From an uncultured Eubacteriales bacterium (GTDB lineage: Bacteria; Bacillota; Clostridia; Lachnospirales; Bianqueaceae): DNA of 17,857 bases. The position numbers and the translations under genes were made by a program. Shown here piece after piece: positions 1 to 7,835 of the stretch. The stretch lies in contig CACZPA010000071.1 in the NCBI GenBank assembly GCA_902782895.1, forward strand, positions 1 through 17,857. Direction: 5' to 3'. The notes beneath the pieces were generated by a model. It made no database searches. It saw nothing but the letters and a program-made list of their open reading frames with translations, and was not told where the DNA came from. Every line of letters begins with the position of its first letter. Within the stretch, counting starts at the first letter, position 1.

Positions 1-1343
1 GCCGCTCGGGTCTGCGCGGACGCAATGATGTCCTTGCCGACAACCTGTACCTCCGCGGTCGAATGCCGCATCGTTAGAACCGGTTTCCGTCCCTCCCGGA
101 TCTCCACATGCATTGTGACAGGCCGTTTGCGCGGTTCAAATAATTTCGTGATTTCATCCGCCAGCGACTTCCGGACAAGCAGACGGACCTCCTGACCTTT
201 TGCCACATCCATACGACGGCTTTCCACGCCGGTGCTGCGGCCGGATTCCAGCTCCAGCATATACCGGTCGCCCTGCAGTCCTTTTTCATATACAATAAAA
301 GAAGGATACGGCTCCCTGCCGTTCCGGATCTCGATCGTATCGCCCGGCTTAACGTCCGCGTCAAAACGGATTTCTGCCTGGCCGCGGGCCACATTGCGGA
401 CCGTCCCCGCGTGAATGCCGGAATGCTTCGGGCTGTCCGCATAGATCATGTTGTCCGTTCGTCCGAAGAGATATCCTTTGGAAAAACCTCCGCGGTTAAA
501 CAACAGCTGGAGCTCTTCCATATCTTCTTCCGTCGGAACATAGTTATCGCCTGTAGCGGCGTAATAATCCAAAGCTTTGCGGTACAGAGAAACTGTCCCC
601 TGCACATACTGCAGACTCTTCAGCCTGCCCTCTATCTTCAGAGAATCGGCTTTGCTCTCCACGATCTGCCGGATATCCGCCAGACCGCACATATCCTTCA
701 GATTCATGACATGACGGGGCGAACGGTACAGATTGGTACCGTAAGAAAGACGGCAGCTCTGCGCGCAGCGCCCTCTGTTTCCGCTGCGTCCGCCGATCAT
801 GGAGCTCATCAGGCATTGTCCGGACACGGAATAGCAAAGCGCCCCGTGTACGAAAATCTCTGTCTCGATTCCGGCTTCTTCCCGGATTCTGCGTACCGCC
901 TCGAGCGGAACCTCTCTCGCCAGCACGACACGCGAATAACCGGCTTCTTTAGCCCATTTCGCGCCGCTGACGGTACCGATCGTCATCTGTGTACTGGCCG
1001 AGATCGGGATCTCCGGGAATCTGGCGTGCACATAGGCAGCCGCTCCGACGTCCTGCATGATCAGTCCCGAGATACCCAGAGGCACGACCGCGTCAACGAA
1101 ACGTGCCATCTCGTCGAACTCCTGCGGCTTGATCATGATATTGAGCGCCAGATAGGTCTGTGCTCCCCGCGGAGCGCAGTATTCGACCGCCTCACGGATC
1201 TCCTCATTCGTCAGATTCACAGCGCCCGCTCTCGCGCTGAAAAGTGTCCCGCCAAAATAGACCGCGTCCGCGCCGGCGTCAACGGCCCCCTTGGCGATCG
1301 CGAGACTGCCCGCAGGCGCGAGCAGCTCCGGAATCTTTCTCAT
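1..1343 (-). CDS. U32 family peptidase / RlhA-like protein (C-terminus cut off by window edge)
   Basis: The first 447 codons of a peptidase U32-family protein are open to the window edge; the 3' end is missing. The protein begins MRKIPELLAPAGS, the usual opening of the family's TIM-barrel-like domain. The full U32 signature (ExFxxG[SA]xCx4GxCxxS) is present as EIFVHGALCYSVSGQCLMS around residues 163-181. The four cysteines expected to bind an iron-sulfur cluster are C170, C177, C193 and C197 (RCAQSC). The block FNRGGFSKGYLFGRTD follows near residue 290. E. coli RlhA, in this family, is needed for hydroxylation of C2501 in 23S rRNA; other members are annotated as collagenases, so a tRNA/rRNA modification role is family-based inference. 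Long members reach 650-800 residues, so roughly a third is absent. The ATG overlaps the ruvB stop in an ATGA, implying translational coupling. Confidence 0.9.
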   Translation of the reverse strand, partial: MRKIPELLAPAGSLAIAKGAVDAGADAVYFGGTLFSARAGAVNLTNEEIREAVEYCAPRGAQTYLALNIMIKPQEFDEMARFVDAVVPLGISGLIMQDVGAAAYVHARFPEIPISASTQMTIGTVSGAKWAKEAGYSRVVLAREVPLEAVRRIREEAGIETEIFVHGALCYSVSGQCLMSSMIGGRSGNRGRCAQSCRLSYGTNLYRSPRHVMNLKDMCGLADIRQIVESKADSLKIEGRLKSLQYVQGTVSLYRKALDYYAATGDNYVPTEEDMEELQLLFNRGGFSKGYLFGRTDNMIYADSPKHSGIHAGTVRNVARGQAEIRFDADVKPGDTIEIRNGREPYPSFIVYEKGLQGDRYMLELESGRSTGVESRRMDVAKGQEVRLLVRKSLADEITKLFEPRKRPVTMHVEIREGRKPVLTMRHSTAEVQVVGKDIIASAQTRA

Positions 1344-2443
1344 TCCGTATCCTTTCCGAAAAGTCCCATCTGCTGTGGGTCTTTCCCGTGTTTATGACTG
1401 CCGGCAGCCTCCTCATCCGCTAACGCGGCAGCTCCGGGCTGGAGTGTTTTGTGGAAATAATCCAGACTCTTCCTTGTAACCATGCGTCCGCGGGGTGTTC
1501 TCTGCAGGAAACCCTGCTGCATCAGATAAGGCTCGCAGACGTCCTCAATCGTGCCCGAATCCTCTCCGATCGCGGCCGCGAGTGTCTCCAGACCGACCGG
1601 CCCGCCGTTGAAGACATCGATAAGCGTATTCATCAGCCGGTGATCCATGGTATCCAGTCCGCAGGGATCGACCTTCAGCGCGTCCAGCGCGAATCTGGCC
1701 GTCTCAAGCGTGATTTTGCCCTCATAGACGACAGTAGCGAAGTCGCGGACGCGCTTCAGCAGGCGGTTTGCCAGTCTCGGCGTACCACGGCTGCGGCTTG
1801 CGATCTCTTCCGCACCTTCCTTTGTAATATCCACGTCCAGCATATGCGCGGAATGCATAACGATCTGTCCCAGTTCCGCAGGTGTGTAGAATTCCATGTG
1901 ATTGACCATTCCGAAACGGTCCCGCAGCGGTGCGGACAGGAGTCCGACACGCGTCGTCGCGCCGATCAGCGTGAATTTCGGCAGATCGATGCGAAGCGAC
2001 TTGGCCGCCGCTCCTTTGCCGATCATGATGTCGATGACATAGTCCTCCATCGCGGGGTACAGGATCTCTTCCACCTGCCGGTTCAGACGATGAATCTCAT
2101 CGATGAAGAGGATATCTCCTTCCGCGAGATTGTTGAGCACCGCGGCCATATCGCCGGGCCGCTCGATCGCCGGACCGGTCGTTACACGGATATTGACACC
2201 CATTTCGTTGGCAATAATACCCGCAAGCGTCGTTTTTCCCAGTCCCGGAGGGCCGTAGAAAAGGATATGGTCCAACGGTTCATGCCGCATTTTCGCGGCT
2301 TTGATAAAGACATCAAGATTTCGTTTGATCTCTTCCTGTCCGAAGTAATCTTCAAAGGTACGGGGACGCAGGCTTTTCTCTGTCTCTTCCTCTTCCTGGC
2401 GGGAACGTGAATCCACGATCCGCTCTAAATCCTTGATCTCCAA
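1340..2443 (-). CDS. ruvB: Holliday junction branch migration helicase RuvB
   Basis: RuvB is the AAA+ motor (367 aa) that drives branch migration of Holliday junctions in complex with RuvA. Visible motifs are Walker A GPPGLGKT (64-71), Walker B FIDEIH (113-118), sensor 1 GATTR (161-165), and the arginine finger R174 in APLRDRFG, the same number as in E. coli RuvB. The C-terminal winged helix contains GFLQRTPRGRMVT. The protein is slightly longer than the usual 335-345 residues because of an extended acidic/charged tail after the winged helix. The start is TTG: AGGAGG (complement of 2451-2456) sits 7 nt upstream and overlaps the ruvA stop. ruvA lies 12 nt upstream and the U32 gene overlaps the stop codon. 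Confidence 0.98.
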   Translation of the reverse strand: MEIKDLERIVDSRSRQEEEETEKSLRPRTFEDYFGQEEIKRNLDVFIKAAKMRHEPLDHILFYGPPGLGKTTLAGIIANEMGVNIRVTTGPAIERPGDMAAVLNNLAEGDILFIDEIHRLNRQVEEILYPAMEDYVIDIMIGKGAAAKSLRIDLPKFTLIGATTRVGLLSAPLRDRFGMVNHMEFYTPAELGQIVMHSAHMLDVDITKEGAEEIASRSRGTPRLANRLLKRVRDFATVVYEGKITLETARFALDALKVDPCGLDTMDHRLMNTLIDVFNGGPVGLETLAAAIGEDSGTIEDVCEPYLMQQGFLQRTPRGRMVTRKSLDYFHKTLQPGAAALADEEAAGSHKHGKDPQQMGLFGKDTE

Positions 2444-2455
2444 TGTGCGCCCTCC

Positions 2456-3061
2456 TTACATGATTGCAAGCTGTTTCAAAGCTTCTTTCAGAATCTGTTC
2501 GACAGTGCGGCCCTCCGTATCGATGCGGGAAAGGACCTGCATCGCCTCTGTATGCGAATAGCCGAGTGCCTCCATCGCAGCGGCCGCCTCTGCAGCTACA
2601 CCGGTTCCGGAAGCAGCGGATGTGATAGCCGCAGCACTACTCGTATCCGGACGTTCCGGCATTCCGACCTTATCCTTCAGGTCCAGAACGATCCTCTGTG
2701 CGGTCTTCGCGCCGATTCCGGATACTTTTGTCAGGGCTTTATAGTCTCCCGAAGCGATCGCAAAAGATACCGTATCGGACTCCATCTGTGTCAGAATCGC
2801 CAGCGCGTAACGCGGTCCGACCCCGTTCACTCCGATCAGCAGCCTGAACAGATCCAGATCGCTCTTGCGGATAAATCCGTAAAGCTGCATATCGTCCTCG
2901 CTGACCTTCAGATACGTATAAAGTGTAATCTTATTGCCGACTCCGATCCGTACAAGATCCTCCCGCACCGGTGTAAAGACACGGTAACCGATTCCATTTA
3001 CGTCGACGACCGCGCTGGATGCTTCAATATCCGCAAGCAGCCCGCTAACATAAGCAATCAT
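2456..3061 (-). CDS. ruvA: Holliday junction DNA helicase subunit RuvA
   Basis: RuvA (201 aa, normal length) binds four-way junctions as a tetramer and loads RuvB. The N-terminal OB fold opens with MIAYVSGLLADI and contains the typical VNGIGYRV. Two helix-hairpin-helix motifs follow: LLIGVNGVGPRYALAIL (about 74-90) and LTKVSGIGAKTAQRIVLDL (about 110-128). A flexible Ala/Ser-rich linker (about 138-157) leads to the C-terminal RuvB-binding domain (EALGYSHTEAMQVL). The ATG shares an ATGA with the stop of the upstream 5-formyltetrahydrofolate cyclo-ligase gene. I see no LexA-type operator immediately upstream, and none is expected inside a coupled operon. Confidence 0.98.
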   Translation of the reverse strand: MIAYVSGLLADIEASSAVVDVNGIGYRVFTPVREDLVRIGVGNKITLYTYLKVSEDDMQLYGFIRKSDLDLFRLLIGVNGVGPRYALAILTQMESDTVSFAIASGDYKALTKVSGIGAKTAQRIVLDLKDKVGMPERPDTSSAAAITSAASGTGVAAEAAAAMEALGYSHTEAMQVLSRIDTEGRTVEQILKEALKQLAIM

Positions 3062-3696
3062 GACTGTTCCCTTTCTGTACTCAATTCGTTATTCGTAAAG
3101 CGCCAGATCCCGGCCTCCGTTACAAGTCCGTCCAGCGTCATATCCCATGGTTCCGCGGGCAGCAGGAAGTCTATACGGCTGATGTCAAAAGCCGCGCCGA
3201 TATAGACCGCTTCCGGGAACCTTTCTTTATATCTGTCATAAAATCCGCCGCCGTATCCGAGGCGATGTCCCGTTGCGTCAAACAGCAGTCCCGGTGTGAG
3301 AATCAGGTCGCCTTTCTGCGGCGTAACAAGTGGACAATGCACGTCCGGCTCCTGAATTCCAAACCGTCCGGATACGAGATCGTCCATCGATGCGACCTGA
3401 TAGAAATCCATTATACCGCTTCCCGCCGTTCTTGGGTAGACGATCTGCTTGCCTTTTTGCAGAAAATACCGTGCCCACATGCGGGTGTAGGGCTCACTGC
3501 CGAATCCGTCATACAGGAAAACCGTCTCCGCCCGCTCGTACTCAGGAAGCATCAAGAGGCTCCAGAGGATCCCTTCCGTCGCGTCCATACGTTCTTCCTC
3601 TGACAGAGCATCTCTGCTGGCTGCAGCCGCTCGCCGAAGCTCCTTTTTATCTACGTTGTCTCCCTGTACATCGATACTAAAATCGCGCGCTCTCAT
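3058..3696 (-). CDS. 5-formyltetrahydrofolate cyclo-ligase (MTHFS)
   Basis: This enzyme converts 5-formyl-THF to 5,10-methenyl-THF using ATP, returning the storage form of folate to one-carbon metabolism. The family's ATP/folate-binding signature is clear: PGLLFD (135-140) followed by GHRLGYGGGFYDR (143-155). The N-terminal KKELRR (18-22) and the internal FLYDGFGSEPYT also fit. I place the start at the ATG of the ATGA overlap with the upstream flavoprotein stop (AGGAG 8 nt before it), giving 212 aa; a longer in-frame reading to 3753 would lie inside the upstream gene. The usual family start would be near residue 16, but that codon is GTA, so a short N-terminal extension (MRARDFSIDVQGDN) seems real. 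The stop overlaps ruvA. Joining folate repair to ruvAB is probably operon economy. Confidence 0.93.
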   Translation of the reverse strand: MRARDFSIDVQGDNVDKKELRRAAAASRDALSEEERMDATEGILWSLLMLPEYERAETVFLYDGFGSEPYTRMWARYFLQKGKQIVYPRTAGSGIMDFYQVASMDDLVSGRFGIQEPDVHCPLVTPQKGDLILTPGLLFDATGHRLGYGGGFYDRYKERFPEAVYIGAAFDISRIDFLLPAEPWDMTLDGLVTEAGIWRFTNNELSTEREQS

Positions 3697-4910
3697 CCGA
3701 TATGCTCCTGCGAAGCGCTCCGCCCGGCCAGGATTCCGGTCGCGACAGCCCACAGCAGATTATAGCCGCCGCAGTCACCGTCCACGTCGATCGCTTCCCC
3801 TGCGAAATAGCAGTTCTTCTCTTTACGGGAGCTCATTTTCTGCGGATCGATCTCCTCCGTCGCGATACCGCCGACCGTGATCTGCGCGTCCCGCCAGCCT
3901 CCGTCCCCGATAACAGGGAAAGTCCATTCCCGCAGGAGCCCGGACAGCGCGCCGATCTGTCTTTTATTGAGCTCGCCCGCCGTCATCTGGAGATTCAGCC
4001 CAGCTTCCTTGATAAGCGGCACGATCAGCCGTTTGTTTAGGATACCGGAGAGCATCTCGGGCAGCGTCATGTACGGAAAACGTCTGCAGCGCTCCTCAAT
4101 CATCGCGAAGCACTCGCCCGCGTTCATCTCCGGAAACAGGACGATGGTAATCTCCGCTTCCCGCCCAGGCTCCAGCGCCTGTCTGGAAAGGTCCAGAATC
4201 GGTGGTCCGGACAGGCCTTCTTCGGTAAAAAGCACTTCCCCAAACCGCTCATCGATCTCCGTCCCATTCGAACGCAGTACCGCGAGAGCGTCAAGCCGAC
4301 AGCCCGCAAGCGACTTCAGATACGGGCTCGCACATTTCAGCTTCACAAGAGCCGGTCGCAGCGGACACACCGTATGGTGCAGCTGTTTCGCGAGGGGAAT
4401 CACGTCCCCGTCCGCTCCAAGCTGTGGAGAAGCTTTACCGCCCACCGTCAGGATCAGCTGATCAAACGGCCCGACGGAACTATCCCCGCTACCCGTCATC
4501 CAGCCGCCCTTGCTGCGCCTGATCGTACGGACCGGTGTTTCACACAGAATCCGCACGCCAAGCCGCTCCGCCTCGAGACGCATGGCGTCCAGTGCAGACG
4601 AAGCCTGCAGAGACATCGGATAGATACGTCCATTCTCCGTCGTAAAGCGAAGCCCGAGTCCGTCCCAGAAGTTCAGAACATCCTCCGGAGCGACCTGCTC
4701 GAATACCTTCTGAATAAAGGCAGGAGCTCCGTGATAATGAGCAAGATCCGTGTCTTCATTGGAGAGATTGCACCGTCCGTTACCGGTCGTAAGCAGCTTG
4801 CGCCCGACACGGTTCATCTTCTCCAGAAGCGTAACCGATGCTCCTGCCTGCGCAGCTGTAATCGCCGCCGCGAGCCCTGCCGGACCGCCGCCGATTATTC
4901 CGATCGTCAC
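3693..4910 (-). CDS. HI0933/BaiN-type NAD(P)/FAD-dependent flavoprotein
   Basis: This is a 405-aa flavoprotein of the HI0933 family (YhiN in E. coli; BaiN in Clostridium scindens was proposed to reduce bile-acid intermediates). The N-terminus has the FAD-binding beta-alpha-beta fingerprint GGGPAG (residues 7-12), followed by GRKLLTTGNGRCNLSN, highly typical of this family. The C-terminal FAD motif is FAGEAIDVDGDCGGYNL, and GGIATEEIDPQKMSS precedes it. I choose the GTG at 4910 because AGGAGG (complement of 4920-4925) lies 9 nt upstream; the GTG at 4919 would touch it. It is the promoter-proximal gene of the operon. The real substrate of most family members is unknown, so a bile-acid role should not be assumed here. 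Sequence and length are otherwise ordinary. Confidence 0.9.
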   Translation of the reverse strand: MTIGIIGGGPAGLAAAITAAQAGASVTLLEKMNRVGRKLLTTGNGRCNLSNEDTDLAHYHGAPAFIQKVFEQVAPEDVLNFWDGLGLRFTTENGRIYPMSLQASSALDAMRLEAERLGVRILCETPVRTIRRSKGGWMTGSGDSSVGPFDQLILTVGGKASPQLGADGDVIPLAKQLHHTVCPLRPALVKLKCASPYLKSLAGCRLDALAVLRSNGTEIDERFGEVLFTEEGLSGPPILDLSRQALEPGREAEITIVLFPEMNAGECFAMIEERCRRFPYMTLPEMLSGILNKRLIVPLIKEAGLNLQMTAGELNKRQIGALSGLLREWTFPVIGDGGWRDAQITVGGIATEEIDPQKMSSRKEKNCYFAGEAIDVDGDCGGYNLLWAVATGILAGRSASQEHIG

Positions 4911-4951
4911 AGATCTCACCCTCCTTCCATGAACAGATGTTCGTCTCTACT

Positions 4952-4980
4952 ACTATACCAAAAATCCCATAAAAAAGCAA
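4952..4980 (-). promoter_or_regulatory. Promoter of the flavoprotein-ruvAB operon
   Basis: On the minus strand there is a -10 TATAGT (4952-4957) with an extended TGG just upstream, and a weak -35 TTGCTT (4975-4980) separated by 17 nt. It lies 42 nt before the chosen GTG start and points into the operon. Seen in sequence; activity is inferred. Confidence 0.65.
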
Positions 4981-4987
4981 TGCTTTT
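4973..4987. repeat. 15-bp palindrome between divergent promoters
   Basis: AAAAGCA-A-TGCTTTT is a perfect 7-bp inverted repeat with a 1-nt centre. It covers the -35 of the minus-strand operon promoter and ends just before the -35 of prfC. It could be an operator seen by a regulator of both promoters, but the AT-rich arms could also arise by chance. Confidence 0.4.
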
Positions 4988-4988
4988 C

Positions 4989-5017
4989 TTGCGTGAGGCG
5001 TGAAAGCATGCTATAAT
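4989..5017 (+). promoter_or_regulatory. Promoter of prfC
   Basis: TTGCGT (4989-4994), 17-nt spacer, consensus TATAAT (5012-5017). The prfC start is about 50 nt further on, leaving a leader of roughly 45 nt that contains the ribosome binding site AGGAAGGAAGG (5051-5061). Good match to a sigma-A promoter. Confidence 0.8.
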
Positions 5018-5067
5018 GAACCCCGTGTGCGGAATTCCCGTTATCCGCGCAGGAAGGAAGGTTTATT

Positions 5068-6675
5068 TTGGCTAACGATATCAGAGCAGATATAGAAAAA
5101 CGCCGCACATTCGCGATCATTTCCCATCCGGATGCCGGTAAGACCACTCTCACGGAGAAGTTTCTCCTCTACGGCGGAGCAATCCAGCTGGCCGGTGCCG
5201 TCAAGGGCAAGGCCGCGGCTCGTCACGCCGTCTCCGACTGGATGGAGATCGAGAAACAGCGTGGTATCTCCGTCACTTCTTCCGTCATGCAGTTCAACTA
5301 TAACGGATATTGCATCAACATTCTGGATACGCCTGGACATCAGGATTTCTCCGAGGATACCTACCGTACACTGATGGCGGCCGACTCCGCTGTCATGGTC
5401 ATCGACGCCTCCAAGGGCGTTGAGGCACAGACCCGCAAGCTCTTCAAGGTCTGTGTCATGCGGCATATTCCGGTCTTTACCTTTATCAACAAAATGGACC
5501 GCGAGGCCCGCAATCCCTTTGATCTGATGGACGAGATCGAGAACGAGCTGGGCATCCACACCTATCCGATGAACTGGCCCATCGGCTCCGGCAAAAGCTT
5601 CAAAGGCGTCTATGACCGTCAGAATCAGGAGATCGTTTTCTTCACGTCCCACGGCGGCGCGCACAAGGCCGAGAGCACCGAAGTGCAGCTCGGCGATCCC
5701 AATCTCGATGAAATGATCGGACAGGAAGCGCATCAGACGCTGAGCGATGATATCGAGCTTCTGGACGGCGCGAATTATGAATTTGACGTCAACGAGATCG
5801 AGCACGGCAATCTGTCCCCCGTCTTCTTCGGATCCGCGCTGACCAATTTCGGTGTGGAACCGTTCCTGAAAGAATTCCTGCGGCTGACGCCTCCGCCGCT
5901 TGCGCGTGAGACCTCCGACCATGAAGTCGTCGATCCGTTCAATCCGCATTTCTCCGCGTTTGTCTTTAAGATTCAGGCGAATATGAACAAAGCCCACCGC
6001 GACAGGATCGCTTTCATGCGGATCTGCTCAGGACGTTTTGACAAGGATATGGAAGTCGTTCACCAGCAGGGCAACCGCAAGATGCGTCTCTCCCAGCCGC
6101 AGCAGCTGATGGCGCAGGACCGCACGGTCATTCAGGAAGCGTACGCCGGGGACATTATCGGTGTCTTTGATCCGGGCATCTTCTCGATCGGCGACACGGT
6201 CTGCGATCCCGCGGAGCATTGGCGTTTTACCGGCATTCCGACCTTCGCGCCGGAGCACTTCGCCCATCTGCGCCAGCTCGATACGCTGAAGCGCAAACAG
6301 TTCCTGAAGGGCACCACACAGATCGCTCAGGAAGGTGCGATCCAGATGTTCCAGGATCCCGGCCGCGGCATGGAAGAGATCATCGTCGGCGTTGTCGGCC
6401 CGCTGCAGTTTGACGTTCTCAAGTACCGTCTGAATACCGAGTACAATATCGAGGTAAGACTCGATGAAATGCCGCAGGAGTATATTCGCTGGATCACCAA
6501 TGAAACGGATCCCGAATCGCCTCCGAGCCTCTATCTGACGACGGACGCAAGGCTGATCCAGGATTTTTCCGGCAAATACATGATCATCTACTCCCACGAA
6601 TGGAGCCTGCAGATGCTCAAGGACCGCAATCCGGGACTCCAGCTCGCGGAATTCGGCGAGAGTAAGACATTATAA
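5068..6675 (+). CDS. prfC: Peptide chain release factor 3 (RF3)
   Basis: RF3 is the class II release-factor GTPase that recycles RF1/RF2 from the ribosome after termination. The 535-aa length is normal. GTPase motifs are G1 HPDAGKTT (20-27), G2 RGISVTSS (65-72), G3 DTPGH (87-91), G4 NKMD (141-144) and a G5-like GSAL. The stretch QLAGAVKGKAAARHAVSDWM and the ending PGLQLAEFGESK are RF3-specific and distinguish it from EF-G. The start is TTG at 5068: AGGAAGGAAGG lies about 6 nt upstream, and no ATG in this position would keep MANDIRADIEKRRTFAIISH. It is monocistronic: its own promoter is upstream and a strong hairpin begins four bases after the stop. The long minus-strand reading frames here are antisense artefacts. 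Confidence 0.98.
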   Translation: MANDIRADIEKRRTFAIISHPDAGKTTLTEKFLLYGGAIQLAGAVKGKAAARHAVSDWMEIEKQRGISVTSSVMQFNYNGYCINILDTPGHQDFSEDTYRTLMAADSAVMVIDASKGVEAQTRKLFKVCVMRHIPVFTFINKMDREARNPFDLMDEIENELGIHTYPMNWPIGSGKSFKGVYDRQNQEIVFFTSHGGAHKAESTEVQLGDPNLDEMIGQEAHQTLSDDIELLDGANYEFDVNEIEHGNLSPVFFGSALTNFGVEPFLKEFLRLTPPPLARETSDHEVVDPFNPHFSAFVFKIQANMNKAHRDRIAFMRICSGRFDKDMEVVHQQGNRKMRLSQPQQLMAQDRTVIQEAYAGDIIGVFDPGIFSIGDTVCDPAEHWRFTGIPTFAPEHFAHLRQLDTLKRKQFLKGTTQIAQEGAIQMFQDPGRGMEEIIVGVVGPLQFDVLKYRLNTEYNIEVRLDEMPQEYIRWITNETDPESPPSLYLTTDARLIQDFSGKYMIIYSHEWSLQMLKDRNPGLQLAEFGESKTL

Positions 6676-6678
6676 ATC

Positions 6679-6745
6679 AAAGATTCAGGCCTGCATCTCA
6701 TGCTCATTTGAAAGGCATTCGATGCAGGCCTGAATCTTTATTAAT
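6679..6745 (+). terminator. Long-stem terminator after prfC
   Basis: A perfect 19-bp inverted repeat (6679-6697 with 6721-6739; arm begins AAAGATTCAGGCC) encloses a 23-nt loop and is followed by a T/A-rich tract. It starts four bases after the prfC stop. Because the arms end in AAA/TTT, it can also act on the convergent gene at 6841-7746. Confidence 0.85.
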
Positions 6746-6839
6746 TAATAATGTCAATTGGAAGGCATTTGATGCAGGCCTGAATCTTTTTTACACAATG
6801 TCAATTGGAAGGCGCTCGTTGCGGGCTGGAAACTTTTTT
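6700..6839. repeat. Three tandem copies of a ~47-51 bp terminator half
   Basis: The loop-plus-right-arm of the prfC terminator occurs three times in a row: from about 6700, 6751 and 6798. Each copy reads as ATG(n)TCAatTGgAAGGC, then a GATGCAGGCCTGAATCTTT-like block. Copy 2 carries this block exactly; copy 3 is degenerate (GTTGCGGGCTGGAAACTTTT). Each ends in a T-run. It looks like local duplication of a terminator between two convergent genes. Confidence 0.8.
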
Positions 6840-6840
6840 G

Positions 6841-7746
6841 TTAGCTGATTTCGAATTCCTGGGATAAGTAGAATGGTTCTCTGTAGCCGTCTGGAGTGAT
6901 GTCGACGATAAAGAGATATCTCCCTTTCGGAAGGGATCCGTACAGCCATCCCCAGTCATAATCTTTATCGGCTGATTCACTTTTTTTCAGAATATAGGCT
7001 ATCGCATTAAACGCGGCATGCGGAGTAATATATTCAAGTCCGATCCACTGTCCGTTATCATCGAGCTTATAAAGAATAAAAAAATCTCCATATGTGCATT
7101 TCTTATCCGACAGATTCGTGAATGTACAGGTACACCCTTTTCTTGTAATCGATGAAAGCGAAATAGATACTCCTTCCAGTGTATTCAGTTTATAGTCGAT
7201 AAACGGGTCCATATTATCCGTGTACTGAACGCCCAAACCTTCATCCAGTCGAAACAGATAGTTTCGCAGCGCCAGATATCCGTTCTTTTCCGGCTCACTG
7301 CTCTGATATTTCATATCGATAACAACAGCAGGTCTGTATCTGTATTCAATCGTCGTTGTCGAAACAATCTCACCTGTGGCATTCCCATTTACTTGACTGT
7401 CATCATCCGAGTTCTCTGTAAGATTATACTTGTCTATTATCTCTGTAATATCCTTAATAACGTCCTTATCAACCGTAAAAACGCGATTCACCGGAACAGC
7501 GTTTTCATAAGCGATTCTTCGGACAGTAACTTCTGTCAGATTCTGATCGTTTCTGCTGACTCTCATAGTATACAGAGTTCCTCCGGGATATACTCCTGAA
7601 TCATAAGTAATACTTACGATCTCATCTTCATACACCATCCCCGGTCCGTCGATGAGCAGCGTCGGCAGCCAGAATTTCCAGATCAGAAACCCGGCAATCA
7701 CAAGAACAGCTAAAGCCGCCAGAATCCATTTTATCGATTTTTTCAT
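6841..7746 (-). CDS. Membrane-anchored protein with C-terminal bacterial Ig-like domain
   Basis: This 301-aa protein has one N-terminal hydrophobic helix (about residues 6-26) after MKKSIK and no lipobox cysteine, so it is probably anchored with the bulk outside the cell. The middle (about 30-185) is not recognised. The C-terminal part resembles the bacterial Ig-like domain often found in Clostridia (Big_14-like): YGDFFILYKLDDNGQW, then DYDWGWLYGSLPKGRYLFIV, matching the family's YG-x-Y-xLEK and W-x-x-YG-xL-xxGxYR pattern. GGAGG lies 7 nt before the ATG. Composition is unlike its neighbours: hand-counted lines give 33-50% GC against about 58% in the amidohydrolase. It stands alone between hairpins with its own promoter. 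Function unknown; a surface or envelope-stress role would be a guess. Confidence 0.75.
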   Translation of the reverse strand: MKKSIKWILAALAVLVIAGFLIWKFWLPTLLIDGPGMVYEDEIVSITYDSGVYPGGTLYTMRVSRNDQNLTEVTVRRIAYENAVPVNRVFTVDKDVIKDITEIIDKYNLTENSDDDSQVNGNATGEIVSTTTIEYRYRPAVVIDMKYQSSEPEKNGYLALRNYLFRLDEGLGVQYTDNMDPFIDYKLNTLEGVSISLSSITRKGCTCTFTNLSDKKCTYGDFFILYKLDDNGQWIGLEYITPHAAFNAIAYILKKSESADKDYDWGWLYGSLPKGRYLFIVDITPDGYREPFYLSQEFEIS

Positions 7747-7799
7747 GGCCGATCCTCCACCATATAATCCTTCATAAACAACGTTTCTCTCTGGATAAT

Positions 7800-7828
7800 A
7801 TTGTAATCTATCCTGTATCTTCTGTCAA
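7800..7828 (-). promoter_or_regulatory. Promoter of the Ig-like membrane protein gene
   Basis: Consensus -35 TTGACA (7823-7828), 17-nt spacer, -10 TACAAT (7800-7805), reading toward the gene starting at 7746. It begins only a few bases beyond the terminator hairpin of the preceding operon. Strong sequence match. Confidence 0.85.
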
Positions 7829-7835
7829 GAAAACG

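Noticed and set aside
411..1397. A 328-codon plus-strand frame opposite the U32 gene
   Set aside because: The minus strand carries the complete U32 signature and an ATGA overlap with ruvB; the plus frame has no supporting motif.
1451..2410. A 319-codon plus-strand frame opposite ruvB
   Set aside because: Antisense to a fully motif-supported ruvB, no ribosome site and no recognisable domain.
3058..3696. A longer 231-aa form of the cyclo-ligase starting at 3753
   Set aside because: It would start 58 nt inside the upstream flavoprotein gene without a ribosome site; the ATG in the ATGA overlap has AGGAG at 8 nt.
4780..4980. A short minus-strand peptide upstream of the flavoprotein
   Set aside because: It overlaps the flavoprotein gene out of frame and reads a frame-shifted copy of its N-terminus; the GTG start with AGGAGG explains the region.
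5041..5997. A 318-codon minus-strand frame opposite prfC
   Set aside because: Antisense to prfC with intact GTPase motifs; the translation is a mirror of the RF3 codons.
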